From positions 1 to 64,000 of the forward strand of contig PVNI01000020.1 in NCBI GenBank assembly GCA_003001795.1: a stretch of DNA of 64,000 nt, written 5' to 3'. This DNA comes from Actinomadura viridilutea. Lineage in GTDB: Bacteria; Actinomycetota; Actinomycetes; Streptosporangiales; Streptosporangiaceae. Shown here one piece after another: positions 42,089-51,244 of the stretch; positions within the stretch are counted from its first letter, which is position 1; each line of letters begins with the position of its first letter. Position numbers and translations under genes: made by a program. The notes under the pieces are model-generated. The model made no database searches. It was given only the letters and a program-made list of their open reading frames with translations, and was not told where the DNA came from.

Positions 42089-44059
42089 ATGAGCCAGTCG
42101 AGTCACAGCACCCGTCCGGCCGGGGGCGCCGCCCCGGCCGCGGTCGACGAGCGCACCGCGCGCAAGGTGGCCGAGGAGGCCCGGGAGACCGAATGGCGGC
42201 TGCCGAGTTTCGGCAAGCAGCTGTTCTTGGGGGATTTCCGGCTCGATCTCATCCACCCGCATCCGCGGCCCGACGAGGAGTCGCGCCGCGCGGGCGAGGA
42301 GTTCCTGGCCCGGCTGCGCGAATTCTTGGAAACCAAGGTCGATCCGCTGGTGATCGAACGCGAGGCGCGCATTCCCGACGAGGTCGTCAAAGGGCTGCGC
42401 GAGCTCGGCGCGTTCGGCATGAAGATTCCGCGCCGATACGGCGGGCTGGGGCTCAGCCAGCTCTACTACGGCCGCGCGCTCATGCTGGTCGGCTCGGTGA
42501 GCCCCGCGATCGGCGCGCTGCTGTCGGCGCACCAGTCGATCGGGGTGCCGCAGCCGGTCAAGCTGTTCGGCACCGCCGAGCAGAAGGACAAGTGGCTGCC
42601 GCGCTGCGTCAACGAGATCAGCGCGTTCCTGCTCACCGAGCCGGACGTGGGCTCGGACCCGGCCCGGCTGAGCGCCACCGCCGTCCCCGACGGCGACGAG
42701 TACGTGCTCAACGGCGTCAAGCTGTGGACCACCAACGGCGTCGTCGCCGACCTGCTGGTGGTGATGGCGCGGGTCCCGCGGGGCGACGGGCACCGCGGCG
42801 GCATCTCGGCGTTCGTGGTCGAGGCCGACTCCCCCGGCATCACCGTGGAGAACCGCAACGCCTTCATGGGCCTGCGCGGCATCGAGAACGGCGTCACCCG
42901 CTTCCACAACGTGCGCGTCCCGGCCGCCAACCTGATCGGGTCCGAGGGCGCCGGGCTGAAGATCGCGCTGACCACGCTGAACACCGGACGGCTGTCGCTG
43001 CCCGCGCTGTGCGCGGCGGCGGGCAAGTGGGGGACGAAGGTGGCCCGCGAATGGTCGCGCGAGCGGGTCCAGTGGGGCCGCTCGATCGGCGAGCACGAGG
43101 CGATCGCGCGCAAGGTGGCCTACATCGCGGCCTCGTCGTACGCGCTGGAGGCGATGGTGGACCTGTCGGCCCAGCTCGCCGACGACGAGCGCAACGACAT
43201 CCGGATCGAGGCGGCGCTGGCCAAGCTGTGGGGCACGGAGACGGCCTGGCGGATCGCCGACGAGCTGATGCAGCTGCGCGGCGGCCGCGGCTACGAGACG
43301 GCCGAGTCGCTGGCCGCTCGGGGCGAGCGCGGCGTGCCGGTCGAGCAGTACCTGCGCGACCTGCGCATCAACCGGATCTTCGAGGGCTCCACCGAGATCA
43401 TGCACCTGCTCATCGCCCGGGAGGCGGTGGACGCGCACCTGTCGGTCGCCGGGGACATCATCGACCCCGAGGCGTCCCCCGCGCGCAAGGCCCGGGCGGT
43501 GGCGCGGGCGGGCGGCTTCTACGCCCGCTGGCTGCCGACCCTGCTGGCGGGGCCGGGGCAGCGTCCCGGCGCCTACGCCGAGTTCGGGCCGCTGGCCAAG
43601 CACCTGCGCTACATCGAACGCACCTCGCGCAAGCTGGCGCGGTCCACGTTCTACGCGGTCAGCCGCTGGCAGGGCGGGCTGGAGCGCCGGCAGGGCTTCC
43701 TCGCCCGGATGGTCGACATCGGCGCCGAGCTGTTCGCGATGAGCGCGGTGTGCGTCCGCGCCCACGCCGACGCCGTCAACGGCGCGATGTTCGGCCTGAA
43801 CGGGCGCGACCCGGGCGAGTCCGCGCTGCGTCTGGCGGACGCGTTCTGCCGGCAGGCCCGCGTGCGGATCGACGAGCTGTTCACCGGCATGTGGCACAAC
43901 ACCGACGTGCTCGACAGCAGGCTCGCCCGGCAGGTCCTGAACGGCGACTTCATCTGGCAGGAGGAGGGCGTGCTCGACCCGTCCATTCCGGGACCGTGGA
44001 TCGCGCACCCCGAGCCCGGGCCGAGCAAGAGGAAGAACGTGCACCGCACCATCGGGTGA
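42089..44059 (+). CDS. Acyl-CoA dehydrogenase (long type)
   Basis: This 656-residue flavoprotein has an acyl-CoA dehydrogenase core at residues ~55-465: FGMKIPRRYGGLGLSQLYYG, the substrate/FAD block LTEPDVGSDPARLSATAVPD, and IFEGSTEIMHLLIAREAV near 435. The remaining 190 residues form an extra C-terminal helical domain, as in very-long-chain enzymes. ATG is preceded by TCGGAGGAG. It is divergent from an IclR regulator and near a thiolase and hydratase, consistent with lipid breakdown. Confidence 0.94.
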   Translation: MSQSSHSTRPAGGAAPAAVDERTARKVAEEARETEWRLPSFGKQLFLGDFRLDLIHPHPRPDEESRRAGEEFLARLREFLETKVDPLVIEREARIPDEVVKGLRELGAFGMKIPRRYGGLGLSQLYYGRALMLVGSVSPAIGALLSAHQSIGVPQPVKLFGTAEQKDKWLPRCVNEISAFLLTEPDVGSDPARLSATAVPDGDEYVLNGVKLWTTNGVVADLLVVMARVPRGDGHRGGISAFVVEADSPGITVENRNAFMGLRGIENGVTRFHNVRVPAANLIGSEGAGLKIALTTLNTGRLSLPALCAAAGKWGTKVAREWSRERVQWGRSIGEHEAIARKVAYIAASSYALEAMVDLSAQLADDERNDIRIEAALAKLWGTETAWRIADELMQLRGGRGYETAESLAARGERGVPVEQYLRDLRINRIFEGSTEIMHLLIAREAVDAHLSVAGDIIDPEASPARKARAVARAGGFYARWLPTLLAGPGQRPGAYAEFGPLAKHLRYIERTSRKLARSTFYAVSRWQGGLERRQGFLARMVDIGAELFAMSAVCVRAHADAVNGAMFGLNGRDPGESALRLADAFCRQARVRIDELFTGMWHNTDVLDSRLARQVLNGDFIWQEEGVLDPSIPGPWIAHPEPGPSKRKNVHRTIG

Positions 44060-44086
44060 GCGTCCGCCGACGCTCGTCGTCTCCGA

Positions 44087-44121
44087 CACTGCGCGCACCG
44101 GACAGGCGGCCGCGCGCAGTG
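44087..44121 (+). terminator. Hairpin after acyl-CoA dehydrogenase
   Basis: A perfect 10-bp inverted repeat CACTGCGCGC/GCGCGCAGTG flanks a 15-nt loop, 28 nt after the stop codon. The right arm runs into the tandem repeat at 44116. It is a possible terminator without a U tract. Confidence 0.5.
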
Positions 44122-44185
44122 TCGCCATATGAAGCAGCGTCGCCGTATGAGCAGTGTCGCCGTATGAAGCAGTGTCGCCATATGA
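44116..44185. repeat. 17/18-bp tandem repeat (four copies)
   Basis: Four copies of a unit close to GCAGTGTCGCCATATGA (17 or 18 bp alternately) are arranged head to tail. Copies differ at the C/T of GTGTC/GCGTC and the A/G of CATATGA/CGTATGA. Every unit ends in ATGA. It follows the acyl-CoA dehydrogenase and its hairpin. Confidence 0.85.
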
Positions 44186-44317
44186 AAACCGCCTGACTGC
44201 GATCTATGCGCCCGCTCGCTATGTTGCGGAAACGCGGCGCGCGCCAGAGAGACGGGTGCCCGCCGGGTCAAGACCGGTCTTGTGAGACCGGTGGGGACGA
44301 GTGCGGAGGCCGTTCCG

Positions 44318-45229
44318 ATGCTCAGCGTCGTCGAGGACGACACGCGGGATCCGGTGTGGAACCTCGCCCTGGACGAGGCGCTCGCACGCGCGGGAGTCCC
44401 CTCGCCGATGACGCTCGGCCCCGGCTGGGCGAGGGCCGGGCTGGTGCCGCCCCCGGCGCGCCCCGGCGACGGCTGCGCGGCGCCGCCGGACGGCGCGGCG
44501 GCGCGGGACGTCGTGCGGTCGGTGGCCGCGGCGCCCGTGCTGCGCGTCTGGCAGAACGACCCCAGCGTCGTCGTCGGGCGGTTCCAGGACCTGGACAGCG
44601 CGGTCGACCTGGCCGCCTGCGCCCGCGACGGGGTGCGCGTGGTCCGGCGGGCCACCGGGGGGGACGCCGTCTTCACCGGCCCGGGCAGCCTGCTGTTCAC
44701 GCTGGTGCGCAGGCTGCCCCCGGCCGTCCCGCCGGCGGCGGAGCGCCGTCCCGTCGCGCTCCCCGACATCGACGCGCTCGTGATCATGGCCGTGCGCCGG
44801 CTCGGCGTTCCCGCCGGCCTCGCGCTGCCGTCCGGTCCCGGCCGGTCTCCCGTCCTGTTCCGGGACGGCACCGTCAGCATCGCGCGGCTGCGCACCCGGC
44901 GCGCGGTCCTCGCCCACGTCGCCGTCCAGGTCACGGAGGAGTGCGCGCTCGGCGACCGCTACCTGCCCGGCGGCGGACACCGCCGCGCGGGGACGGCGGG
45001 CGGCGGGTCGCTCGCCGGGCACGGCGTCGACGTGACCACGGACGCGGTGCGGTCGGCGGTGCTGACCGCGGCCGTCGACGCCTACGGCAACGCCTGCGTC
45101 CGCCGCCCCAACGCCATCGAGCAGGCGTGCCGCGACCATCTCTACGCCGTCCGGTACGGTGACTTCTCGTGGCATCTGACGGGAGCGCCCGCCCGCCGCG
45201 GCGTCTGCTGGGAGCAGATCTGCCGCTGA
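44318..45229 (+). CDS. Lipoate-protein-ligase-like (BPL/LplA fold) protein
   Basis: This 303-residue protein has the LplA/LipB cofactor-transferase fold. The DEALAR start of the fold (WNLALDEALA), VLRVWQNDPSVVVGRFQD and RRATGGDAVFTGPGSLLF (the RRxxGG cofactor-carrier motif) are clear. The lysine that normally activates lipoyl/biotinyl-AMP (motif K-[IV]-[AG]-G) is not found; the region reads VSIARLRTRR. It could be a non-catalytic or altered paralogue. ATG 44318 is chosen because GCGGAGG lies 8 nt upstream; 44282 (GTG) is also in frame. Confidence 0.8.
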   Translation: MLSVVEDDTRDPVWNLALDEALARAGVPSPMTLGPGWARAGLVPPPARPGDGCAAPPDGAAARDVVRSVAAAPVLRVWQNDPSVVVGRFQDLDSAVDLAACARDGVRVVRRATGGDAVFTGPGSLLFTLVRRLPPAVPPAAERRPVALPDIDALVIMAVRRLGVPAGLALPSGPGRSPVLFRDGTVSIARLRTRRAVLAHVAVQVTEECALGDRYLPGGGHRRAGTAGGGSLAGHGVDVTTDAVRSAVLTAAVDAYGNACVRRPNAIEQACRDHLYAVRYGDFSWHLTGAPARRGVCWEQICR

Positions 45230-45504
45230 GCGCGTCGTATCACCGGTGACGAGGCGAGGCGGAGCCGTCCGCGCGCACCGGCCGCGACACGCGTTCACCC
45301 GTCGTGACCTGCACGGACGCCGTGTGATGGGATGCGTCATGGGAAAACAGACGCGCCTGCCGGTTCTGGTGTTGCACGATGGGTAGACTGACGCGACCCC
45401 GCGCCCGAGATTCGGTCCGCTCCCGGTTGTTGACACGCGGACCGCCGATCCGGCGAACGCCAAGCCGAACGCCAGGCAGCGACGACGCACTCAGCGAGCG
45501 GAAG

Positions 45505-46335
45505 ATGCAGCAACCAGGTCACAAGAAGTCCATTTCCAGCACGCTTCTCAAACTTCTCGGCAGCGGGTCGGGCCCATCGGGCGGACCGGGCCGCGCCGTC
45601 CCCTCCGCGGGGGACGGTGAGATCGTGCAGCCCGCCGCCGGAGAGGGCGCCCTGGAGAACCACCTCGGCGGCGACGAGGCGCGCAACTACCGCAGGTACG
45701 AGTACGAGATGGTGGCCCCGCACGTCGGGCGGTCGCTGCTGGAGGTGGGCTCGGGGCTCGGGCACTTCTCCGAGCAGTTCGCCGGACGCCTCGACTACCT
45801 CGTGGTCAGCGACAACGACCCGTACTGCGTGGAGCAGCTGCGCAAGCGCTACGACGGCAACGACCGCGTCGAGGTCATCGAACTGGAGCTGCCCGCGGAC
45901 ATCAAGATCCGGCGGCGGGTCGACACGGTCGTGATGATGAACGTCCTGGAGCACATCAAGGACGACGTCCAGGCGCTCAAGGACCTGGCCGCGGTCACCG
46001 AGCCCGGCGGCCGCATCATCATCTGGGTCCCCGGCTACATGCAGCTGTACGGGGACTTCGACCGCAAGGTCGGGCACGTCACCCGGTACACGCCGCAGAC
46101 GCTCGGCCGGTCGGTCCGCGAGGCCGGCCTGGTGCCCGAGGTGCTCAAGCCCATCAACCTGCTGGGCGGCATCGCCTGGTGGCTGGCGGTGCGGCGCGGC
46201 GGCGCCGGATACCCCGACCCGCGGCTGGTCAAGATCTACGACCGGACGGTGATCCCGGTGACCCGCACCATCGAGCGGGTGGTGCGCCCGCCGTTCGGGC
46301 AGACCGTCTTCTGCGTGGCGCGCGTCCCCGGCTGA
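45505..46335 (+). CDS. Class I SAM-dependent methyltransferase
   Basis: This 276-residue enzyme has motif I LLEVGSGLGHFSEQFAG (residue ~77), motif II region YLVVSDNDPYCVEQL and the motif VVMMNVLEHIKDDVQALKDL near residue 150. It resembles UbiE/Rossmann O- or C-methyltransferases. A 50-residue Ser/Gly-rich N-terminus precedes the fold. ATG has GGAAG upstream. The substrate is unknown. Confidence 0.88.
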   Translation: MQQPGHKKSISSTLLKLLGSGSGPSGGPGRAVPSAGDGEIVQPAAGEGALENHLGGDEARNYRRYEYEMVAPHVGRSLLEVGSGLGHFSEQFAGRLDYLVVSDNDPYCVEQLRKRYDGNDRVEVIELELPADIKIRRRVDTVVMMNVLEHIKDDVQALKDLAAVTEPGGRIIIWVPGYMQLYGDFDRKVGHVTRYTPQTLGRSVREAGLVPEVLKPINLLGGIAWWLAVRRGGAGYPDPRLVKIYDRTVIPVTRTIERVVRPPFGQTVFCVARVPG

Positions 46336-46565
46336 CGCGCCCCGCCGCCGCCCGCCTGACTCCTCGTGTTCCCTTGGGAGTCAATTCTGTTGGTTTTAGG
46401 TATGCCAATGGGAACGTTTCGCGATGGCCGCGTCGCGCGGGTGCGTACAGACTGGGTGACGGCCAGACGGGTCACGGACCGCCTCTCCGAGCGGAGAAGC
46501 GCCGCGAGCTTCCACGGACCGTGGCGCGGAGGCCAGCCACCGAAGTTCCCGTGTGGTCCGACGAA

Positions 46566-46605
46566 CCGGTGGCGGGGGTCCGGGAGGGGAGGCCCCCGCC
46601 ACCGG
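46566..46605. terminator. Bidirectional hairpin between convergent genes
   Basis: A perfect 13-bp stem CCGGTGGCGGGGG/CCCCCGCCACCGG with a 14-nt loop lies between a plus-strand methyltransferase and the minus-strand LuxR gene, a position fitting termination from either side. Confidence 0.6.
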
Positions 46606-46636
46606 CTCCGGCGCGCCGGTGTGCCCGGCGCCGTGC

Positions 46637-46692
46637 ATCAGGCGCCATGAATCAGGCCCCATGAATCAGGCGCTGTGAATCAGGCGCTGTGA
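46637..46692. repeat. 14-bp tandem repeat (four copies)
   Basis: Four copies of ATCAGGCGCCATGA-type units (ATCAGGCNC[CT][AG]TGA) lie head to tail. The changes in the last two copies (GCTGTGA) show recent duplication. The array lies between convergent genes. Confidence 0.8.
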
Positions 46693-46722
46693 ACCAGCAC
46701 GCCGTGGTTCCTGCGCGGTCGC

Positions 46723-46790
46723 ACCCGGCGCGGTGAACCGGCGCGGTGAACCGACGCGGTGAATAGGACGCGGTGAATAGGACGCGGTGA
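46723..46790. repeat. 13/14-bp tandem repeat (five copies)
   Basis: Five copies resembling ACCGGCGCGGTGA / ATAGGACGCGGTGA lie head to tail, 30 bp beyond the first array. The shared GGTGA end matches the general TGA ending of the neighbouring array. Confidence 0.75.
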
Positions 46791-46842
46791 GCGCAGCCGG
46801 GTGCGTTCCGGCGCGGTGGCGCGGCGCCGGAGCGGCGGAGCG

Positions 46843-49800
46843 CTAGGCGCGGCGGGCGGCGTAGGCGCGCCGTCCGTGTCCGCCTTCCAGCCCTCCCGTC
46901 CCGTTGCGCGGCGCGTCGGCGGGCGTCGCGGGGCCGGACGGCGGCGGAGGGGCGAACAGCCCCAGCCGGTGCGCGGTGGCCGCGGCCTCGCCCCGGCTGG
47001 CGACGCCGAGCTTGCCCAGGATGTTCGACACGTGCACGCTGGCGGTCTTGGCCGAGATGAACAGCGCCTCGGCGATCTCCCGGTTGCTGCGGCCCTGCGC
47101 CACGTGCCGCAGCACCTCCAGCTCCCGCGGGGTGAGCCCGAGCGCGGACGCGCCCGGCGCCGACCCGTCGGAGCCCGCGGCCCCGGTGCCGCGCGGCAGC
47201 CGGGCGCGGCGGACCAGGTCGTCGATGCGGTCCGACAGCGGTCGCGCCCGCAGCCGGGCGGCGAGCTCGGCGGCGCGCCGCAGCCGCTCGGCGGCGCCGT
47301 CGCGGTCGCCCCGCGCCAGGGCCGCCTCGGCGGCGCGCGTCAGCGTCTCGGCCAGCGGATACGGACGTTTGACGGCCTCCCAGGCCGCGGCCGCCTCGTC
47401 CCAGGCCGCCGGGTCGGCGGCGCCGCGCGCGCACGCCGCCTGCGCGAGGAAGGTGAGCCGCTCGGCCCGCTGCGCCGGGCCCTGCACCGCCAGCCCCGCG
47501 GCACGCGCCTCGATCAGCGGGAGCGCCGGCTCGCCCGACAGCAGCGCGTCGTCGCCCAGCGCGGCGCACGCGGCGGCGGCCGGCGTCAGGACGGGCCAGG
47601 CGTAGCGGGCGTCGTCCGGCAGGCCCGCGTGCTCCAGCACCGGGACGACCGACTCCAGCGCCTCCCGGTACCGGCCCTGCGCCAGCCGCAGCTTGGCCTG
47701 CAGGCGCAGCGTGGCGAACAGGTCCTGGGCCTTGCGCCACATCACCTCGCGGGCGGGCGCCAGCTTGGCCTCCGCCTCGTCCAGGTCGCCGCGCGCCAGG
47801 GCGATCTCGCCGGCGAGCACGAACAAGGAGGTGCGGATGGTCAGCGGCGGGTCCTGGTCGAGGGCCTGGCGCAGGACGGTGAGCGCCTCGTCCCATCGGC
47901 CGAGTGACACCAGCGGCTCGGCCAGGTTGATGGCCAGGAACGTTCCCATGGTGCGCGCGATGCCGAGCTCGCCGGCCCTGGCGATGCCGCGGCGGGCCAC
48001 CTCGGCGGCCTCCTCGTGCCGGCCCGCGCCCTCCAGGAAGTGCGACCGGGTGACCTCGATCTGCAGCAGCGGGCCGGTGGCGCCCGCGCGCCGCACCGCC
48101 CGCTCGGCCTCCTCCAGCACCGTCTCGTCGTCCGAGTAGTCGAAGGTGACGCAGGTCATGGTGAGCAGCGCCTGCGCCTCGGCCACCGGGTCGCCGATGC
48201 GGCGGGCGATGGCCAGCGACTCCTCGGCGGCGCGGGAGGCCTCCTCGGTGCCGTGCAGCAACCGCCCGTACCGCGCCAGCGTGGCCAGTGCGCGGGCCCG
48301 GTCGGCGCTCGGCGGGTCGGTGGGCAGCAGCCGCACCGCCTCCCGCAGGTCCTCGATGAACCCGGGGCGGGCCAGCTCGTAGGACATGCGCCCGCGCAGC
48401 TCCAGCAGGCGGGCCCGGCGGACGGCCCCGTCGCCGCCCTGCTCGGCGTCCAGGTCGCGCAGCGCCGCGGTGGCGAGCTTGATGCCGAGTTCGTACTCCC
48501 CGGCCAGCTCGGCGGTGGCGACGGCCTGCTCCATCACCTCGACATGGCCGACGCCGATGCGCTCGGCCGCGTCCGGGACGCGGTCCCACAGCTCCAGAAC
48601 CCGCGACAGCATGCTCAGGCACTCGGCGTAGGCGGCGGCCCGGCGCGTGTCGTCCGCGGCGCGCCACGCGCTCACCAGCGCCCAGGTGGCGTCGTGCGCC
48701 CAGTACCAGTGGTGGCTCAGCTCCACCCACAGCCGTCCGGACGGGACGAGCCCGGGGTCGTTCTCCAACGCCTCCGCGTACCGCGCGTGCAGGCGGGTGT
48801 GCTCCCCCGGCAGCAGGTCCTCGTGGATGGCCTCGCGGATCAGCGCGTGCCGGAAGGCGTACCCGTCGCCGTCCACCACCAGCACGTTGGCGGCGACGGC
48901 GGGGCGCAGCACGCGGGTCAGCCGGGCGTCGTCCAGGCCGGAGACGGCGGCGAGCAGGGCGTGCTCGATGCGGGTGCCGCCGCCGCTGGCGTCCCGCAGC
49001 ACCTCCTGCGTCTCCTCGGGCAGCCGCTGCACGCCCACCAGCAGCAGGTCGCGCAGCGACTCGGGCAGCTCGGACGGCAGCGAGCCGTCGCTGTCCAGCA
49101 GCGCCTCCACGAACAGCGGGTTGCCCTCGCTGCGGGCGTGCACGGCGTCGACGAGCCGCGCGGACGGCTCGTGCCCGAGGATGCCGGCGGCCAGCTCGGC
49201 GACGGCGGCGCGCGACAGCCGGGTCAGCTCCACCCGCCGGACGTGCTCCAGCCGGTCGAGCTCGGCCAGCAGGCGGCGCAGCGGGTGGGTGCGGTGCAGC
49301 TCGTCGGTGCGGTAGGTGATGACGATCAGCACCGGCGCGCCGCCGAGGTTGCGGATCAGGAACGCCAGCAGGTCGCGGGTGGAGCGGTCGGCCCAGTGCG
49401 CGTCCTCGACCACCAGCACGACCGGGCCGCGCTCGGCCAGCCGCTCCAGCAGGGTCAGCACCAGTTCGAACAGCCGGGCCCGCTCCTCGCCGGTGGCCGT
49501 CTCGGTCTCCGGCTCGCCGAACTCGGGCAGCAGCCGGGCCAGCCCGGAGGCGTCGCCGCGCGGCAGCAGCTCGGCGACCCCGTCGATGCCGATGTCGCGC
49601 ACCAGCTCGCGCAGCACGGCGGTGAACGGCGTGAACGGCAGGCCGTCGGAGCCCAGCTCCAGGCAGCCGCCCATGAGCAGCCTCGCCGGCGCCGCGCCCG
49701 CGCCGCCGCCCTCGCCGCCGCCCTCGCCGACGCCCGCGGCGCCGTCCGGGCCGCGCAGGACGGCGGCGAACTCCCTGATCAGCCGGGTCTTGCCCAGGCC

Positions 49801-49911
49801 GGCCTCGCCGCCGAGCAGCACGGCGCCCGGCGCGTCCGCCAGGGCCTCCCGCAACCGCTCCAGTTCGGCCGAACGGCCGACCAGTGCGGGACTCAACACG
49901 CGCGCGCTCAC
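46843..49911 (-). CDS. Large LuxR-family ATP-binding regulator (LAL/MalT type)
   Basis: This 1022-residue protein has an N-terminal STAND/AAA-like ATPase (Walker A GGEAGLGKTRLIRE, Walker B VLVVEDAHWADRST), a long alpha-helical TPR-like middle (residues ~330-890), and a C-terminal LuxR helix-turn-helix (LTPRELEVLRHVAQGRSNRE; SVHVSNILGKLG). This is the LAL regulator layout, common near secondary-metabolism or catabolic loci. GTG/ATG start region MSARVLSPAL fits. Its target is not shown; the nearest same-strand neighbour is a CoA transferase, 42 bp upstream. Confidence 0.93.
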   Translation of the reverse strand: MSARVLSPALVGRSAELERLREALADAPGAVLLGGEAGLGKTRLIREFAAVLRGPDGAAGVGEGGGEGGGAGAAPARLLMGGCLELGSDGLPFTPFTAVLRELVRDIGIDGVAELLPRGDASGLARLLPEFGEPETETATGEERARLFELVLTLLERLAERGPVVLVVEDAHWADRSTRDLLAFLIRNLGGAPVLIVITYRTDELHRTHPLRRLLAELDRLEHVRRVELTRLSRAAVAELAAGILGHEPSARLVDAVHARSEGNPLFVEALLDSDGSLPSELPESLRDLLLVGVQRLPEETQEVLRDASGGGTRIEHALLAAVSGLDDARLTRVLRPAVAANVLVVDGDGYAFRHALIREAIHEDLLPGEHTRLHARYAEALENDPGLVPSGRLWVELSHHWYWAHDATWALVSAWRAADDTRRAAAYAECLSMLSRVLELWDRVPDAAERIGVGHVEVMEQAVATAELAGEYELGIKLATAALRDLDAEQGGDGAVRRARLLELRGRMSYELARPGFIEDLREAVRLLPTDPPSADRARALATLARYGRLLHGTEEASRAAEESLAIARRIGDPVAEAQALLTMTCVTFDYSDDETVLEEAERAVRRAGATGPLLQIEVTRSHFLEGAGRHEEAAEVARRGIARAGELGIARTMGTFLAINLAEPLVSLGRWDEALTVLRQALDQDPPLTIRTSLFVLAGEIALARGDLDEAEAKLAPAREVMWRKAQDLFATLRLQAKLRLAQGRYREALESVVPVLEHAGLPDDARYAWPVLTPAAAACAALGDDALLSGEPALPLIEARAAGLAVQGPAQRAERLTFLAQAACARGAADPAAWDEAAAAWEAVKRPYPLAETLTRAAEAALARGDRDGAAERLRRAAELAARLRARPLSDRIDDLVRRARLPRGTGAAGSDGSAPGASALGLTPRELEVLRHVAQGRSNREIAEALFISAKTASVHVSNILGKLGVASRGEAAATAHRLGLFAPPPPSGPATPADAPRNGTGGLEGGHGRRAYAARRA

Positions 49912-49953
49912 CCGCCCAGGATGCCACCCGGGTCCGACAAAACGGGATCGGCG

Positions 49954-51021
49954 TCACGCGGCGGGATCCGCGGGCGGTCCGGACGCCCACCCCTGACCGC
50001 GGTGCTCGTCCAGCTCCGGGACCGGGCCGGGCGGCAGCGGCGGATGCGCGGCGGTGCGGACGGGGGAGCCGACCGTCCCGCCGTCCACCACGCCCCGGGA
50101 CCGGAAATGGGGATGCGCCATCATCTCCGCGCGGGTCAGCACCGGCGCGACCGGCGCCCCGGCCGCCGTCAGCCGCGCCACGGCGTCGTCGAAGGGCAGG
50201 GCGGCCACCGCGGCGGCGACGGCGTCGTCCAGCTCGCGGACGCGGGCGAGGCGCTCGGCGAACGGCGCGTCCGCGTGCTCGTCCAGGCCGAGGGCCCGGC
50301 AGACGGCGGCCCACAGCCGCTGCTCCGACGCCACGCCGAGGGCGATCCGGCGGCCGTCCTTCGTCGGGTAGACGCCGTATCCGGGGACGGGGCCCTTCCC
50401 CGCCGCGGCACGGCGCGCGGGCGGCGGAACGGTGCCGACCCAGTGGGCGAGCACGTCCGCCATGCCCAGGTCGATGCGGTCGCCGACGCCGGTGGCGCGG
50501 GCCCGCAGGCACGCCGCTGCGATCGCGAACGCGGCCATCGTGGCGGCCGCCATGTCGGCCACGGGCAGGCCGTCCGCGTCGGGCGGCCCCGCGTCCGCGG
50601 GCATCGCCGCCGCGTACGCCCGGTAGTTGACGTCGTGGCCGGGCAGGCCGGACAGCGGCCCGCGCGCCCCGTACCCCGACAGCGAGCAGTAGACCAGGCG
50701 GGGATTGCGGGCCAGCAGCGCCGCGGGGCCGACCCCGAGCCGGTCGGCGACCCCGGGACGGAACCCCTCGACGAACACGTCCGCGCCGTCCGCCAGCTCC
50801 AGGCAGCGGGCGAGGTCGGCGTCGTCCTTCAGGTCCAGCACGACGCTGCGTTTGTGCTGGTTGAGCAGGTCGAAATGGGAGCGGAAGGCGCGCATGGGCT
50901 CGCCGCCGGGCGGCTCGACCTTGATCACGTCGGCGCCGTGCTGGGCGAGCAGCTGGGTGGCGTACGGCCCGGGCCGCCACATCGTCAGGTCCAGCACGCG
51001 CAGTCCGTCCAGCAGCGCCAT
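49954..51021 (-). CDS. CaiB/Frc-type CoA transferase (family III)
   Basis: This 355-residue enzyme belongs to the family III CoA transferases/alpha-methylacyl-CoA racemases. It has the start LRVLDLTMWRPGPYATQLLA, ADVIKVEPPGGEPMRAF, RSVVLDLKDD, a Gly-Asp block GLPGHDVNYRAYAAAMPADA (catalytic Asp near residue 128), and ARATGVGDRIDLGMADVLAH. The C-terminus is Pro/Gly-rich. It is a probable racemase or CoA transferase, perhaps for branched or steroid acyl-CoA. Confidence 0.88.
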   Translation of the reverse strand: MALLDGLRVLDLTMWRPGPYATQLLAQHGADVIKVEPPGGEPMRAFRSHFDLLNQHKRSVVLDLKDDADLARCLELADGADVFVEGFRPGVADRLGVGPAALLARNPRLVYCSLSGYGARGPLSGLPGHDVNYRAYAAAMPADAGPPDADGLPVADMAAATMAAFAIAAACLRARATGVGDRIDLGMADVLAHWVGTVPPPARRAAAGKGPVPGYGVYPTKDGRRIALGVASEQRLWAAVCRALGLDEHADAPFAERLARVRELDDAVAAAVAALPFDDAVARLTAAGAPVAPVLTRAEMMAHPHFRSRGVVDGGTVGSPVRTAAHPPLPPGPVPELDEHRGQGWASGPPADPAA

Positions 51022-51244
51022 GGGGACACCGTGACGTGAGACGCCCGCGTCGTCAAGCGAGCGCTTGGTTGAAGTCTGGCGTGTGCAAGCGAGGTGAAGG
51101 CGGAGTGAAAGAGCCCGTTCCTAGTCTGGGGTCGCCTTCTGCGAGGCGGCGGACGAACGCCCCGCGGGCGGGGGAGGGCGGCGCGCCCGCCGCGCCGCAG
51201 GCCGTCGAGCAGGCAGGGCTCGCTGAAGCGGAGGATTCGGGGGA

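Larger units (their letters stand above)
46336..46842. other. 507-bp gap between convergent genes
   Basis: No gene is supported here. It contains a strong 13-bp hairpin (46566-46605), two short tandem-repeat arrays (46637-46692 and 46723-46790) and an imperfect inverted repeat GTTCCCTTGG / CCAATGGGAAC (46369-46414). Short open frames overlap the repeats and lack ribosome-binding sites. Confidence 0.5.

Noticed and set aside
44116..44185. CRISPR array
   Set aside because: The units (17-18 bp) are contiguous without spacers and no cas genes are near. The same holds for the arrays at 46637-46790.
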